Position numbers and translations under genes: made by a program. Under the pieces are notes generated by a model that saw only the letters and a list, made by a program, of their open reading frames with translations, was not told where the DNA came from and searched no databases. From positions 162,501-226,500 of the forward strand of contig NZ_UHIA01000004.1 of NCBI RefSeq assembly GCF_900460215.1: a stretch of 64,000 nt of DNA, read 5' to 3'. Of this stretch, positions 53,635-62,427 are shown in pieces; the stretch's first letter is position 1, and each line of letters opens with the position of its first letter. This stretch comes from Suttonella indologenes (GTDB taxonomy: Bacteria > Pseudomonadota > Gammaproteobacteria > Cardiobacteriales > Cardiobacteriaceae).

Positions 53635-53814
53635 ATAAACGTATAGCCCAAATAAGCTAAGAAAAAGCGGAGCATATACTCCGCTGCGTGAATGATAGTA
53701 TAGCGCGAATTCGGAATAAGAAATCATGTCATTCAAGATGCGATTAGCTTTCCCTGACCGACTATCGCCGGCTACATCGGCATAGCGCGCAATAAACGGG
53801 TTCTCAATCCTCAT
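53611..53814 (-). CDS. Small unknown protein ending in a family C repeat
   Basis: A 67-codon frame begins at an ATG overlapping the ABC exporter stop by 11 bases (ATGAGGATTGA). The sequence MRIENPFIARYADVAGD, then RSGKANRILNDMISYSEFAL, has normal codon use for this genome (GCG, CGC, GCC, GAT), and the coupled start suggests a real gene. I do not recognise the family. Its last ten residues and TGA come from the family C element inserted at 53634, so the original protein was probably longer. It may be a truncated, coupled gene or a pseudogene. Confidence 0.42.
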   Translation of the reverse strand: MRIENPFIARYADVAGDSRSGKANRILNDMISYSEFALYYHSRSGVYAPLFLSLFGLYVYYSTLTSK

Positions 53815-55660
53815 CGCCCAAATAGCCGCCGGTTTGGCGTGACCACAGTCGCGCATAAACACCGTTTTGCGCCAATAATTCCTCATGGCTGCCCTGCTCG
53901 ATAATCCGACCGGCTTCCAATACGACCAAGCGATCCATTTGCGCAATCGTCGATAAGCGGTGGGCAATGGCAATCACGGTTTTGCCCTGCATGAGCTTGT
54001 CCAAGCTGGCTTGAATCGCCGCTTCCACTTCGCTGTCTAAAGCGGAAGTGGCTTCGTCTAAAATCAGAATCGGCGCGTCTTTGAGCAAAACGCGGGCAAT
54101 GGCAATCCGCTGTCGCTGTCCGCCGGAGAGTTTCACGCCGCGCTCACCAACTTGCGCATCTAAGCCTTCATTACCCTGCGGATCGGATAAATGGGCGATA
54201 AATTCCGTCGCTTCCGCCTGTTCAATCGCCGCCTGCAATTGCGCATCCGTGGCATCGGGACGACCGTAGAGAATATTCTCGCGCACCGAGCGGTGCAGCA
54301 ATGAGGTATCCTGCGTAACCATGGCAATATGGCGGCGCAAACTGTCTTGACTGACTTCTGCGATATTGTGTCCGTCAATGAGGATTTGCCCCGACTGAAT
54401 ATCGTAAAAACGCAGCAAGGCATTGACCAAAGTCGATTTACCCGCACCGCTGCGCCCGACCAAGCCGATTTTCTCGCCGCCGCGAATGTGCAGATTCAAA
54501 TCGCTAATCACATTAAGCAGTTCATTGCTGCCGTCTTTATGATGGCGTTGATAGCTGAAATTCACGTTCTCAAAGCGAATCTCGCCTTGGCTGACTTGCA
54601 AGGTCTTGGCATCAGGCGCATCTTGCACGTTTTTGGGCAGGCTCAACATATTCATGCCGTCGGTTATCGTGCCGATTTGCTCAAACAAACTGCTCACTTC
54701 CCACATTACCCAATGCGACATGCCGTTTAAGCGCAAAGCCAAGGATACCGCCACCGCAATCGCACCGGCACCGACATCGCCGTCCAGCCATAAGCCGATT
54801 CCGACCGCGGTAACGGCGAAAATCAAGCCGTAATTGATGCTTGCCATACAAATATTCAAGCCCGTGACCAAGCGGAATTGGCGGTACACCGTTTGCATGA
54901 AATCGCTCATGGAATCGCGTGCATAAATGCTTTCGCGCTGTGTGTGGGCAAAGAGTTTGACCGTGGAAATATTGGTATAGGCATCGGTGATGCGTCCCGT
55001 CATGGTCGAACGGGCATGCGCCTGCTCCTGCGCCACGCGCTTCAAACGCGGCACAAAATGCCACTGCATGGCGATATAGAAAGCAAACCAGACGATAATC
55101 GGCAGCAGCAAGACCCAATGAATGCTCGCCAATAACACAAACATTGAGAAGAAATACACCACCACATAGACCATCACGTCCATGGTTTTCAGCACCAATT
55201 CCCGCACCGCCAAAGCCGTCTGCATTACTTTGGTGGACACGCGCCCTGCAAACTCGTCCTGATAAAAGCCCATGCTCTGCCCAAGCAGATAATTATGCAT
55301 GCGCCAGCGCACCGCCATCGGGAAATTGCCCATTAAGGCCTGATGGCGCACCAAAGAAGTCATCAAATTCGTCAGCGGCAAAAACAGCAGCAAAACCAAA
55401 CTCATGCCTAGCAAACGCCATTTTTCATCCGCCAAAAAATGCTCGGGATTCGCCGCGCCCAGCCAATCGACGATTTTGCCCATAAAGGCAAACAGCGAAA
55501 CTTCCATGACAGCAAGTAAAAAACTAAAGATTCCTACCAAAACAACCGGTAACAGAAAACCGCGGGAATAATAGCGACAAAAAGCCAATAAAGTTTTAGG
55601 CGGAAAACCATTTTCTCCCTCCGGAAAGGGATTCGTCCAACGTTCAAAAAATTTCAGCAT
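53804..55660 (-). CDS. ABC exporter, fused permease and ATPase
   Basis: A 618-residue half-transporter. The membrane domain (about 30-330) has six helices. The ATPase domain (about 365-600) has Walker A GRSGAGKST, signature LSGGQRQR, Walker B ILILDEATSALD, the D-loop and the switch His in AHRLST. The N-terminal part contains MGFYQDEFAGRVSTKVMQTA, the usual coupling helix. It should work as a homodimer; the substrate is unknown. An SbmA-like importer and PH-domain genes follow on the same strand after a family C element. Confidence 0.92.
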   Translation of the reverse strand: MLKFFERWTNPFPEGENGFPPKTLLAFCRYYSRGFLLPVVLVGIFSFLLAVMEVSLFAFMGKIVDWLGAANPEHFLADEKWRLLGMSLVLLLFLPLTNLMTSLVRHQALMGNFPMAVRWRMHNYLLGQSMGFYQDEFAGRVSTKVMQTALAVRELVLKTMDVMVYVVVYFFSMFVLLASIHWVLLLPIIVWFAFYIAMQWHFVPRLKRVAQEQAHARSTMTGRITDAYTNISTVKLFAHTQRESIYARDSMSDFMQTVYRQFRLVTGLNICMASINYGLIFAVTAVGIGLWLDGDVGAGAIAVAVSLALRLNGMSHWVMWEVSSLFEQIGTITDGMNMLSLPKNVQDAPDAKTLQVSQGEIRFENVNFSYQRHHKDGSNELLNVISDLNLHIRGGEKIGLVGRSGAGKSTLVNALLRFYDIQSGQILIDGHNIAEVSQDSLRRHIAMVTQDTSLLHRSVRENILYGRPDATDAQLQAAIEQAEATEFIAHLSDPQGNEGLDAQVGERGVKLSGGQRQRIAIARVLLKDAPILILDEATSALDSEVEAAIQASLDKLMQGKTVIAIAHRLSTIAQMDRLVVLEAGRIIEQGSHEELLAQNGVYARLWSRQTGGYLGDED

Positions 55661-55718
55661 CTCATACTCTTTTCAATTCAGGCGGCTATTATAGCGGCAA
55701 GACAGAACTAAGGCATTA

Positions 55719-55827
55719 TATAGTCGAAGAATTGAAAAAGTATGACGGCCTTGGCTCGTCTTGCCCTACGCTCTTGTACTGTCTGCGGCTCGCCGCCTTG
55801 TACTACTTTTCCACTTCTTCGACGATA
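55719..55827 (+). repeat. Family A element, tandem copy 1
   Basis: Runs from TATAGTCGAAGAATTG to CACTTCTTCGACGATA. It is head-to-tail with the next copy, sharing the four bases GATA (55824-55827). It lies 58 bases upstream of the ABC exporter start (minus strand). Confidence 0.93.
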
Positions 55828-55932
55828 GTCGAGGAATTGAAAAAGTATGACGGTCTTGGCTCGTCTTGCTCTACGCTCTTGTACTGTCTGCGGCTCGCCG
55901 CCTTGTACTACTTTTTCACTTCTTCGACGATA
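55824..55932 (+). repeat. Family A element, tandem copy 2
   Basis: A second 109-bp copy, GATAGTCGAGGAATTG to CACTTCTTCGACGATA, differs from copy 1 at only a few positions. The offset of 105 bases is a multiple of three, which creates a spurious 89-codon frame through both copies. The pair looks like a recent tandem duplication. Confidence 0.92.
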
Positions 55933-55944
55933 GTCTGCGGCAAT

Positions 55945-55973
55945 AAAAAACCGACCGTAAAGGTCGGTTTTTT
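55945..55973 (-). terminator. Intrinsic terminator after the H-NS gene
   Basis: AAAAAACCGACC / GGTCGGTTTTTT with loop GTAAA; symmetrical A and T runs. On the minus strand it lies 20 bases after the H-NS stop. Confidence 0.92.
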
Positions 55974-55993
55974 AAATGCTCTTTATCGGCAAA

Positions 55994-56296
55994 TTATTTG
56001 ATTTTTAAATCTTCTTCATTGCCGCCTTTTTCAAGGTATTCGCTAAACCATTTCGGTTGGCGGCCTTGCCCCGTCCAAGTTTGTCCGCTTTGCGGATGCA
56101 CATATTTAGCGGCGGCAGGGCGGCGTTTGCCTTTGGCTTTCGCTTCGCCGCCGGTCAATACGGCGATTTGTTGTTCTGCGGCGGCTTGGATTTCTTGAGC
56201 GCGTTTCTGGCGTTGGGCGCTCAATTGATTGGTTAATTCGACGAAAGTCGCATTATCTAATTTTGAAATTTCATCTAAAAGCTGAGTTAAATTCAT
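55994..56296 (-). CDS. hns: H-NS family nucleoid protein
   Basis: H-NS-type proteins bind AT-rich DNA and silence acquired genes. The 100-residue protein has an N-terminal coiled-coil oligomerisation region (about 1-50) and the C-terminal DNA-binding motif YVHPQSGQTWTGQGRQPKWF (65-84), in which TGQGRQP inserts into the minor groove. A Lys/Arg-rich linker (GGEAKAKGKRRPAAAK) connects them. It is short compared with E. coli H-NS (137). The AT-rich glycosyltransferase at 11987 is a natural target (inference). Confidence 0.92.
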   Translation of the reverse strand: MNLTQLLDEISKLDNATFVELTNQLSAQRQKRAQEIQAAAEQQIAVLTGGEAKAKGKRRPAAAKYVHPQSGQTWTGQGRQPKWFSEYLEKGGNEEDLKIK

Positions 56297-56380
56297 GTAT
56301 GCTTCCTTATGTATATTTAATAACTGTCACTTAAGACCCGGCTATTTTAAAATCGATTTTTCATTTATGCAAGCAATAAA

Positions 56381-56405
56381 AAAGAGCCGATGTAATATCG
56401 GCTCT
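56381..56405 (-). terminator. Intrinsic terminator after galU
   Basis: On the minus strand AAGAGCCGATATTACATCGG and the closing CTCTTTTTT form a 9-bp stem with a T run, 15 bases after the galU stop. Confidence 0.88.
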
Positions 56406-56419
56406 TGGATAAGAAAAGA

Positions 56420-57307
56420 TTAGAAGGTTTGGCTGCGCAAATAATCGCGCAATTCGCTGCCTAATTGCGGATGTTCCAAGCCTAATTCGATATTGGCTTG
56501 CAAGAAGCCGAGCTTGTCGCCGCAGTCATAGCGTTTGCCCTCATAGCGATAGGCTAATAAGGTTTTCTCCTTAATCAATTTTTGAATCGCATCGGTTAAT
56601 TGAATTTCGCCGCCGGCGCCGGCTTTGGTGGATTTTAAGATTTGCATAATCCGTCCCGGCAGAATATAGCGCCCGATTGCCGCCAAATTAGAAAGCGCAG
56701 TGCCTGCACGCGGTTTTTCGACGATGCCTTCAATGGTAGAGGTACGTTCATCTAATTTTGCGCCTTCGGTAATAATACCGTAGCGATGGGTATGCTCATC
56801 CGGTACTTGCTGCACGCCGATAACGCCTTGCTGATGCTTATTATAAAGCTCGACCATTTGTTTCATCACAGGGTTGCCATTGCTATTAATAATTAAATCA
56901 TCAGCTAATAAAACGGCGAACGGACGATCACGCACAATCGGTTCCGCCATTAATACGGCATGTCCCAATCCTAATGCCATTTCTTGGCGAATAAAGGTAA
57001 TGTGCATATCGCGCGGCTTAATACGATGCACGACGTCAATAAATTCTTGTTTATTACGATTGGCCAATTCGGTTTCCAATTCATAGGCCATATCGTAATG
57101 TTCGGTAATCGACCATTTATTACGACCGGTAACAAAAATCATATTGCGGATACCGGCGGCATAAGCCTCATCGACGGCATATTGAATCAGCGGTTTATCC
57201 ACCACCGGCAACATTTCTTTGGGCGTGGATTTGGTAGCCGGTAAAAAGCGCGTGCCGAATCCTGCCACTGGAAAGACCGCCAAATTGATTTTTTCAGCTT
57301 CAGACAT
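56420..57307 (-). CDS. galU: UTP-glucose-1-phosphate uridylyltransferase
   Basis: GalU makes UDP-glucose from UTP and glucose-1-phosphate, supplying sugar for LPS and other glycans such as those made by the glycosyltransferases in this window. The 295-residue protein has the nucleotide-binding VAGFGTRFLPATKSTPKEML segment, LIQYAVDEAYAAGI, VLLADDLI and the KPRAGTALSNLAAIGRYIL region. It begins 2 bases after the radA stop and has its own terminator. Confidence 0.96.
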   Translation of the reverse strand: MSEAEKINLAVFPVAGFGTRFLPATKSTPKEMLPVVDKPLIQYAVDEAYAAGIRNMIFVTGRNKWSITEHYDMAYELETELANRNKQEFIDVVHRIKPRDMHITFIRQEMALGLGHAVLMAEPIVRDRPFAVLLADDLIINSNGNPVMKQMVELYNKHQQGVIGVQQVPDEHTHRYGIITEGAKLDERTSTIEGIVEKPRAGTALSNLAAIGRYILPGRIMQILKSTKAGAGGEIQLTDAIQKLIKEKTLLAYRYEGKRYDCGDKLGFLQANIELGLEHPQLGSELRDYLRSQTF

Positions 57308-57309
57308 CG

Positions 57310-58689
57310 TTATTCTTCCATTTCTTTAAGTTGTTCAAGTGCCTCAGACAAGGTGTCTGCGGCATAGATGCTCAGTTTAGCACGGGCGCGGGGCAGATTA
57401 GCGCGCGGCAAAATTAACTTCTTAAAACCATGTTGTTCCGCCGCCTTAATTCTGGCTTCGCCGTTGGCGGCGGGGCGTAATTCTCCTGCCAAACCGACTT
57501 CGCCGAAAATCACGGTATCGCGCGCAATCGCTTTGCCGCGCAAACTCGAGACTGCCGCCGCCAAGACCGCCAAATCCGAGGCGGTTTCGCTGATTTTCAG
57601 CCCGCCGACCACATTCACATACACATCCATATCGTGCATGGAAATGCCGCCATGACGATTCAATACCGCCAGCAGCATCGCCAAACGCCCGCCGTCAAAG
57701 CCCTGCGTAACGCGGCGGGCATAATTGCCGCTATTGGCATCGACCAATGCCTGCACTTCCACCAATAAGGCGCGACTGCCTTCCCAGACAGGAAAAATCG
57801 CGCTACCCGCCTGATTGCCGTCGGGGCGCGATAAGAAAATCGCCGAGGGATTGCTGACTGCTTTCAAGCCGTTTTCCAGCATCGCGAACATGCCCAGTTC
57901 ATTCACCGGCCCGAAGCGGTTTTTAATCGCGCGTAACATACGAAAACGGCTGCCCGCCTCGCTTTCAAAATACAGCACCGTATCGACCATATGTTCTAAA
58001 ACGCGCGGGCCGGCAATCGCGCCTTCTTTGGTCACATGTCCGATGAGAAATACCGTCGTACCGCTGTTTTTGGCAAAACGCACCAATTGCGCCGCGCATT
58101 CGCGCAATTGGCTGACGGCACCGGGGGCGGCGGACAGTGCTTCGGAATACAGGGTTTGAATGGAATCCACGACTAAAACCTGCGGCTGATGCGCTTCGGC
58201 GGTGGCTAAAATCCGCTCGATTTGGGTTTCGCTGTATAAGGCGATTTTCTCGCGCGACAAACCCAAACGTTGAGCGCGCAAACCAATCTGCCGCGGACTT
58301 TCTTCGCCGCTGACATACAGACATTCCACCTGCTGCGCCAAATGATGCACCGTTTGCAGCAATAAAGTCGATTTGCCGATGCCCGGATCACCGCCGATTA
58401 AGACCACACTGCCGCGTACCAAACCGCCGCCCAAAACGCGGTCGAATTCGCTGATACCGCTCGGCATGACCGTATCGCGGTGTAAATCCACCTCATGCAG
58501 ACGTTGCACCTGACCGGCGGCAACCCCTGCATAACCGCCGCTGCGCCCGCCGCGCGGCGGCGTTTTCGTCTCGACGACCGCTTCTTCTTGCAGCGTATTC
58601 CATTCGCCGCAGGCATCGCATTTGCCCTGCCATTTGGGAAAACTGCTGCCGCAAGACTGGCAGACAAAACGCGTTTTCGCCTTAGCCAT
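57310..58689 (-). CDS. radA: DNA repair and recombination protein RadA
   Basis: RadA is a branch-migration helicase acting in recombination and in natural transformation. The 459-residue protein has a C4 zinc finger (CQSCGSSFPKWQGKCDACGE), Walker A GGDPGIGKSTLL, the KNRFG motif (AIKNRFGPVNELG), Walker B VLVVDSIQTL and a C-terminal Lon-like domain (GEVGLAGELRP). It overlaps alr by 8 bases upstream. With the ComEA-like protein it could serve competence (inference). Confidence 0.97.
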   Translation of the reverse strand: MAKAKTRFVCQSCGSSFPKWQGKCDACGEWNTLQEEAVVETKTPPRGGRSGGYAGVAAGQVQRLHEVDLHRDTVMPSGISEFDRVLGGGLVRGSVVLIGGDPGIGKSTLLLQTVHHLAQQVECLYVSGEESPRQIGLRAQRLGLSREKIALYSETQIERILATAEAHQPQVLVVDSIQTLYSEALSAAPGAVSQLRECAAQLVRFAKNSGTTVFLIGHVTKEGAIAGPRVLEHMVDTVLYFESEAGSRFRMLRAIKNRFGPVNELGMFAMLENGLKAVSNPSAIFLSRPDGNQAGSAIFPVWEGSRALLVEVQALVDANSGNYARRVTQGFDGGRLAMLLAVLNRHGGISMHDMDVYVNVVGGLKISETASDLAVLAAAVSSLRGKAIARDTVIFGEVGLAGELRPAANGEARIKAAEQHGFKKLILPRANLPRARAKLSIYAADTLSEALEQLKEMEE

Positions 58690-59755
58690 GGCGCACTTCC
58701 AAACGCACCCGCGGCGTCAGCATCGTGCTTAAGGTATAAGGAATCGTTTCTGCCGCCGCCGCCACCTCTTCTGCCGCCAATTGCTTGCCGAACAGCTCCA
58801 CCGCCGTGCCGGCGGGATAATTCTCCGCCCCTAGCCAGATCAAAGCCATATCCATCGTCACGAGCCCGACCAAATAATAGCGCCTGCCCTCAATCAAGAC
58901 CGGCACTTTGCCGCTCTCAATCCGCCGCGCCCAGCCGTCGCCGTAGCCAATTGCAATCGTGGCAAGATAACCCTCGCTCGGCGCAATAAAACCTTGCGCA
59001 TAGCCGGCGCTCTCGCCTTGCGATAAATAATGCGTGGCAAGAATTTCGGTTTGCAAAGTCATGACCGCCTGCAAACCGAAATCCGCGCCGCAGCTGTCTT
59101 CAAAAGGCGAAAGACCGTAAAGCATAATCCCTGCGCGCAGCCATTCGCCCTGCGCCGCCGGCAGGCGGAATATGGCGGCGGAATTGGCATAGCTGCGCTG
59201 CCAAGTATCGGGCAGCTGCAGATGTTGTAGCTGTGCCAATTGTCCCTCTGCATGCGCCAAATCCTCGCTGTCGGCACAGGCAAAATGACTGACCACACCC
59301 TGCCAATCCACATACGGCATACATAATGCCTGCGCAAACAAAGCCTCGCTCTCCGCCGCTGCGAAGCCCAAGCGGTGCATGCCGCTGTCGATTTTCAACC
59401 AAGCCTTGAGCGGCGTTTGCGCGGCGGCCAGCCAATCCAATTGCCGCTGGTGATGAATTACCGGCTGCAAATCCTGCTCGGCGCACAGGGCGATTTCCTC
59501 GGGACTGAAAATCCCTTCCAATAAGACAATCGCCTGCCGCAGACCCGCCGCCCGTAAAGCCACAGCCTCCTCGCTGCAGGCTACCGCATAGCAGGGCGCG
59601 ACATCGGCAAGAGCCTGCGCCACGCTCAGCGCATCATGCCCGTAGGCATTGGCTTTGACCACCGCCATTATGCGCGCCTGCGGCGCTTGTGCCTGCAAAA
59701 CCTGCCAATTGTGGCGCAGCGCGGCAAGGTCAATGATTTTTTTCAATGGACGCAT
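58682..59755 (-). CDS. alr: Alanine racemase
   Basis: Alr converts L-alanine to D-alanine for peptidoglycan, using pyridoxal phosphate. The 357-residue protein has the PLP-lysine motif AVVKANAYGHD (Lys34), KIDSGMHRLGF, GIMLYGLSPF, the second catalytic Tyr in GESAGYAQGF, and LVTMDMALIWLG. It starts 8 bases after dnaB. The dnaB-alr-radA run is a common order in gammaproteobacteria. Confidence 0.96.
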   Translation of the reverse strand: MRPLKKIIDLAALRHNWQVLQAQAPQARIMAVVKANAYGHDALSVAQALADVAPCYAVACSEEAVALRAAGLRQAIVLLEGIFSPEEIALCAEQDLQPVIHHQRQLDWLAAAQTPLKAWLKIDSGMHRLGFAAAESEALFAQALCMPYVDWQGVVSHFACADSEDLAHAEGQLAQLQHLQLPDTWQRSYANSAAIFRLPAAQGEWLRAGIMLYGLSPFEDSCGADFGLQAVMTLQTEILATHYLSQGESAGYAQGFIAPSEGYLATIAIGYGDGWARRIESGKVPVLIEGRRYYLVGLVTMDMALIWLGAENYPAGTAVELFGKQLAAEEVAAAAETIPYTLSTMLTPRVRLEVRHG

Positions 59756-59763
59756 GGCATTCC

Positions 59764-61164
59764 TTAATAATCGTCGTCATCAATAGAAGGGGCGGCATCG
59801 CGGAACAGCGAAAACTCGCCTTCAAAAATCAGCGGCACCGTGCCGATAGGACCGTTACGCTGCTTGCCGATAATGACTTCCGCCGCGCGCGGATTGGCGT
59901 TTTGCTTGTTATACACCACGTCGCGATAGACAAACATAATCAAATCCGCATCTTGCTCAATCGCCCCCGATTCGCGGATATCCGACATAATCGGGCGTTT
60001 GTCGGTGCGGCTTTCCAAGGAGCGGTTCAACTGCGACAGCGCGATAATCGGCACTTCCAATTCTTTTGCCAATAATTTCAAACCGCGCGACAAATCGCCG
60101 ATTTGAGTGGCGCGGTTCAAATCAGAGCCGCCGCCGGTAGGCAATTCCATCAATTGCATATAATCAATCAAAATCAAACCCAATTCACCCTGCTCGCGTT
60201 TTAAGCGGCGGCAGCGGTTGCGGATTTCGTTCAGGGAAATATTGGAACTGTCGTCGATAAAAATCTTCGCATTCATCAATTGCGAGCCGACCGCATATTG
60301 GAAGGCATTGTGATTTTGATTGAATTGACCGCGGCGCAGCTGGTTTTGCGGAATTTTAGTCAGGGAAGACAAAATCCGCAGCATCAATTGCCGCGCCGGC
60401 ATTTCAAGGGAAAAAATCGCTACCGGCAATTCCGCCAATAAAGCCACGCTTTGCGCAATATTGATGGAAAACGCCGTTTTCCCCATCGAAGGACGTCCGG
60501 CAATAATAATCAGGTCGCCGCGCTGCAAACCGCTGGTCATATTGTCCAGCTCGGTAAATCCGGTGGGAATACCGGTTACCTCGCCGTCAATCTGCGCCAT
60601 TTTTTCAATCAAATCGATGGTTTCCGCCAAGACTTGCCGCGTACTCATCAAACCCTGATTGCCGCCGCGGTCGAAAGACTCGGTAATGGCGAAAATTTTG
60701 CTCTCGGCATTATCCAAAATCGTACGCGCATCGCGCCCCTCGGGGAAAAAGGCGCTGTTGGCAATCTCACCGGCAGCGCTGATCAAACGCCGTTTAATGC
60801 TTTGTTCGCGCACAATTTGCGCATAAATTCCGGCATTGACCGTACTTGGCACTTCCATTGCGATGCGGCGCAAATACTCGTCGCCGCCCGCCTTGTCCAA
60901 TTCTTCCTTATCGCGCAGACGCGTGAGCAAAGTCGGGCGGTCGAAAGGCTCGTTGCGCTCCGCTAATTCGGCAATCGCCGAGAAAAGCAGGCGGTTGTTG
61001 TAATAATAAAAATCCTCCGCCTGCACCACCTCGCTGACTTCGTCCCAGCATTGATTGTCCAGCAATAAGGCGCCGATGACCGCCTGCTCGGCATCGCTGG
61101 AACGCGGCGGCTCTTTGACCCGCTCGGCATTGTCATACGAAGAAATAGCGCTTTGATTTTCCAT
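59764..61164 (-). CDS. dnaB: Replicative DNA helicase DnaB
   Basis: DnaB is the hexameric fork helicase. The 466-residue protein has the N-terminal primase-interacting domain (about 20-120, SDAEQAVIGALLLDNQCWDE) and a RecA-like domain with Walker A GRPSMGKTAFSIN, Walker B LILIDYMQLM, and SRSLESRTDKRP-like loop (SQLNRSLESRTDKRPIMSDI). The C-terminus is typical, with acidic end IDDDDY. No intein is present. It lies 9 bases after rnd. Confidence 0.98.
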   Translation of the reverse strand: MENQSAISSYDNAERVKEPPRSSDAEQAVIGALLLDNQCWDEVSEVVQAEDFYYYNNRLLFSAIAELAERNEPFDRPTLLTRLRDKEELDKAGGDEYLRRIAMEVPSTVNAGIYAQIVREQSIKRRLISAAGEIANSAFFPEGRDARTILDNAESKIFAITESFDRGGNQGLMSTRQVLAETIDLIEKMAQIDGEVTGIPTGFTELDNMTSGLQRGDLIIIAGRPSMGKTAFSINIAQSVALLAELPVAIFSLEMPARQLMLRILSSLTKIPQNQLRRGQFNQNHNAFQYAVGSQLMNAKIFIDDSSNISLNEIRNRCRRLKREQGELGLILIDYMQLMELPTGGGSDLNRATQIGDLSRGLKLLAKELEVPIIALSQLNRSLESRTDKRPIMSDIRESGAIEQDADLIMFVYRDVVYNKQNANPRAAEVIIGKQRNGPIGTVPLIFEGEFSLFRDAAPSIDDDDY

Positions 61165-61173
61165 ACCTACACC

Positions 61174-62235
61174 TTATAACTCTATCGACTGAAAAAATGC
61201 CGCCCGCCAACCCTGATTGAGCAGGGCATTGTCTTTGTCTTTCAACCACTCGCGCATCTGCCGCGGCGTTGCCAGCATCTCGTCGCTGATATTGAGCGCC
61301 GCCGCCGTGCGATGCACATATTTTTCCAATTTCTGATAGCGGCTTTGCTCGCGCGCCGCCAAACGCAAACTACGTTCGGGGGTCGGCGGACTTTCTTGAC
61401 GATAACGCGCAAATGCTGTCTCAATCGCCGCGCTGTCTTGCAGCATCGAATGCGTCGGCGGCAGCAATTCCGCCAAATCCAGCGCATTTTCAGGCTGACG
61501 GCGTGCAGCAGCAACCAAATCCTCATCGCTTAAGACTTTGCGCCGCGGCAAATCTTTGGCGGCGGCAATCTGCTCGCGGATATCCGTCAATGCCTGTGCG
61601 GCGGCGTAATGGGCGGTGCGCAAATGCTGCGGCGCACCGCGCAATTTGTACCAAGGCAGCGGCGCAGGCGGCGCAAGGGCTTGCGCCAATTGCCGCGCAC
61701 ATTCTTCCTGCCACCAAGTCAGTCGTCCCAAGGCTTGCAAATCCGCCACCAATAAAGGATAGACTTGCGCCAATAGTGAGACGTCATCGGCGGCATAATC
61801 GCATTGCGCCGCCGACAGCGGGCGCGCCAGCCAATCGCTGCGGGTCTCGCTTTTGGGCAGCAAAATGCCCAGATAATGCGCGACCATATCGGCATAGCTG
61901 ATTGCTTTCTGCGGATAGCACAGGGCAAAGCCGATTTGCGTATCGCGGATTTGCCGCGGCAGCACTCCGCCGATGCTGTACATCAATTCGATATCTTGGC
62001 TGCCCGCATGTAGCACCAGCGGTGCCTCATGGGCGGCAAGCTGCGCCCACAGTCCCTCCATTGCCTGCTGCATCGGATCGCATAATTGCACCTGCGCCCA
62101 ATCCGGCTGATACAGCTGGAGCAAAGCCAGTTTCGGATAATAATGCCGCTCGCGGACAAATTCGCTGTCGTAGAAAAGGATGCGTGCGGCGTTTAAAGAT
62201 TGCGGCAGACCGAGCTGCCATGTGCTGTAACTCAT
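61174..62235 (-). CDS. rnd: Ribonuclease D
   Basis: RNase D trims tRNA 3' ends. The 353-residue protein has a DEDDy exonuclease domain: FYDSEFVRERHYYPKLALLQ (Asp and Glu of Exo I), LVLHAGSQDIELMYSIGG (Exo II), and CDYAADDVSLLAQVYPLL (Exo III with Tyr and Asp). An HRDC domain follows (about 215-285, KVLSDEDLVAAARRQPENAL). It begins the rnd-dnaB-alr-radA-galU run. A family A element lies 85 bases upstream. Confidence 0.93.
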   Translation of the reverse strand: MSYSTWQLGLPQSLNAARILFYDSEFVRERHYYPKLALLQLYQPDWAQVQLCDPMQQAMEGLWAQLAAHEAPLVLHAGSQDIELMYSIGGVLPRQIRDTQIGFALCYPQKAISYADMVAHYLGILLPKSETRSDWLARPLSAAQCDYAADDVSLLAQVYPLLVADLQALGRLTWWQEECARQLAQALAPPAPLPWYKLRGAPQHLRTAHYAAAQALTDIREQIAAAKDLPRRKVLSDEDLVAAARRQPENALDLAELLPPTHSMLQDSAAIETAFARYRQESPPTPERSLRLAAREQSRYQKLEKYVHRTAAALNISDEMLATPRQMREWLKDKDNALLNQGWRAAFFQSIEL

Positions 62236-62319
62236 GGAATAAAAGATTCGCCTTGCCTAGCGGCAAAAGCGGCTAAGGTATCATAAATCGCCATAGATAG
62301 AGCGGCTTTATGCTGCGTC

Positions 62320-62427
62320 TATTTCGGAGAAGTGAAAAAGTAGTACAAGGCGGCGAGCCGCAGACAGTACAAGAGCGTAGGGCAAGGCGAGTCAACGCCG
62401 TAATACTTTTTCAATTCTTTGACTATA
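62320..62427 (-). repeat. Family A element, reverse orientation
   Basis: Runs from TATTTCGGAGAAGTGAAAAA (degenerate end) to CAATTCTTTGACTATA. The core is the reverse complement of the others. Its last bases contain the TAG stop codon of the acetyltransferase gene. Confidence 0.92.

Noticed and set aside
55732..56001. 89-codon plus-strand frame over the tandem elements
   Set aside because: It reads through two family A copies whose 105-base offset keeps the frame, giving a duplicated peptide. It is antisense to the terminator and has no family match.
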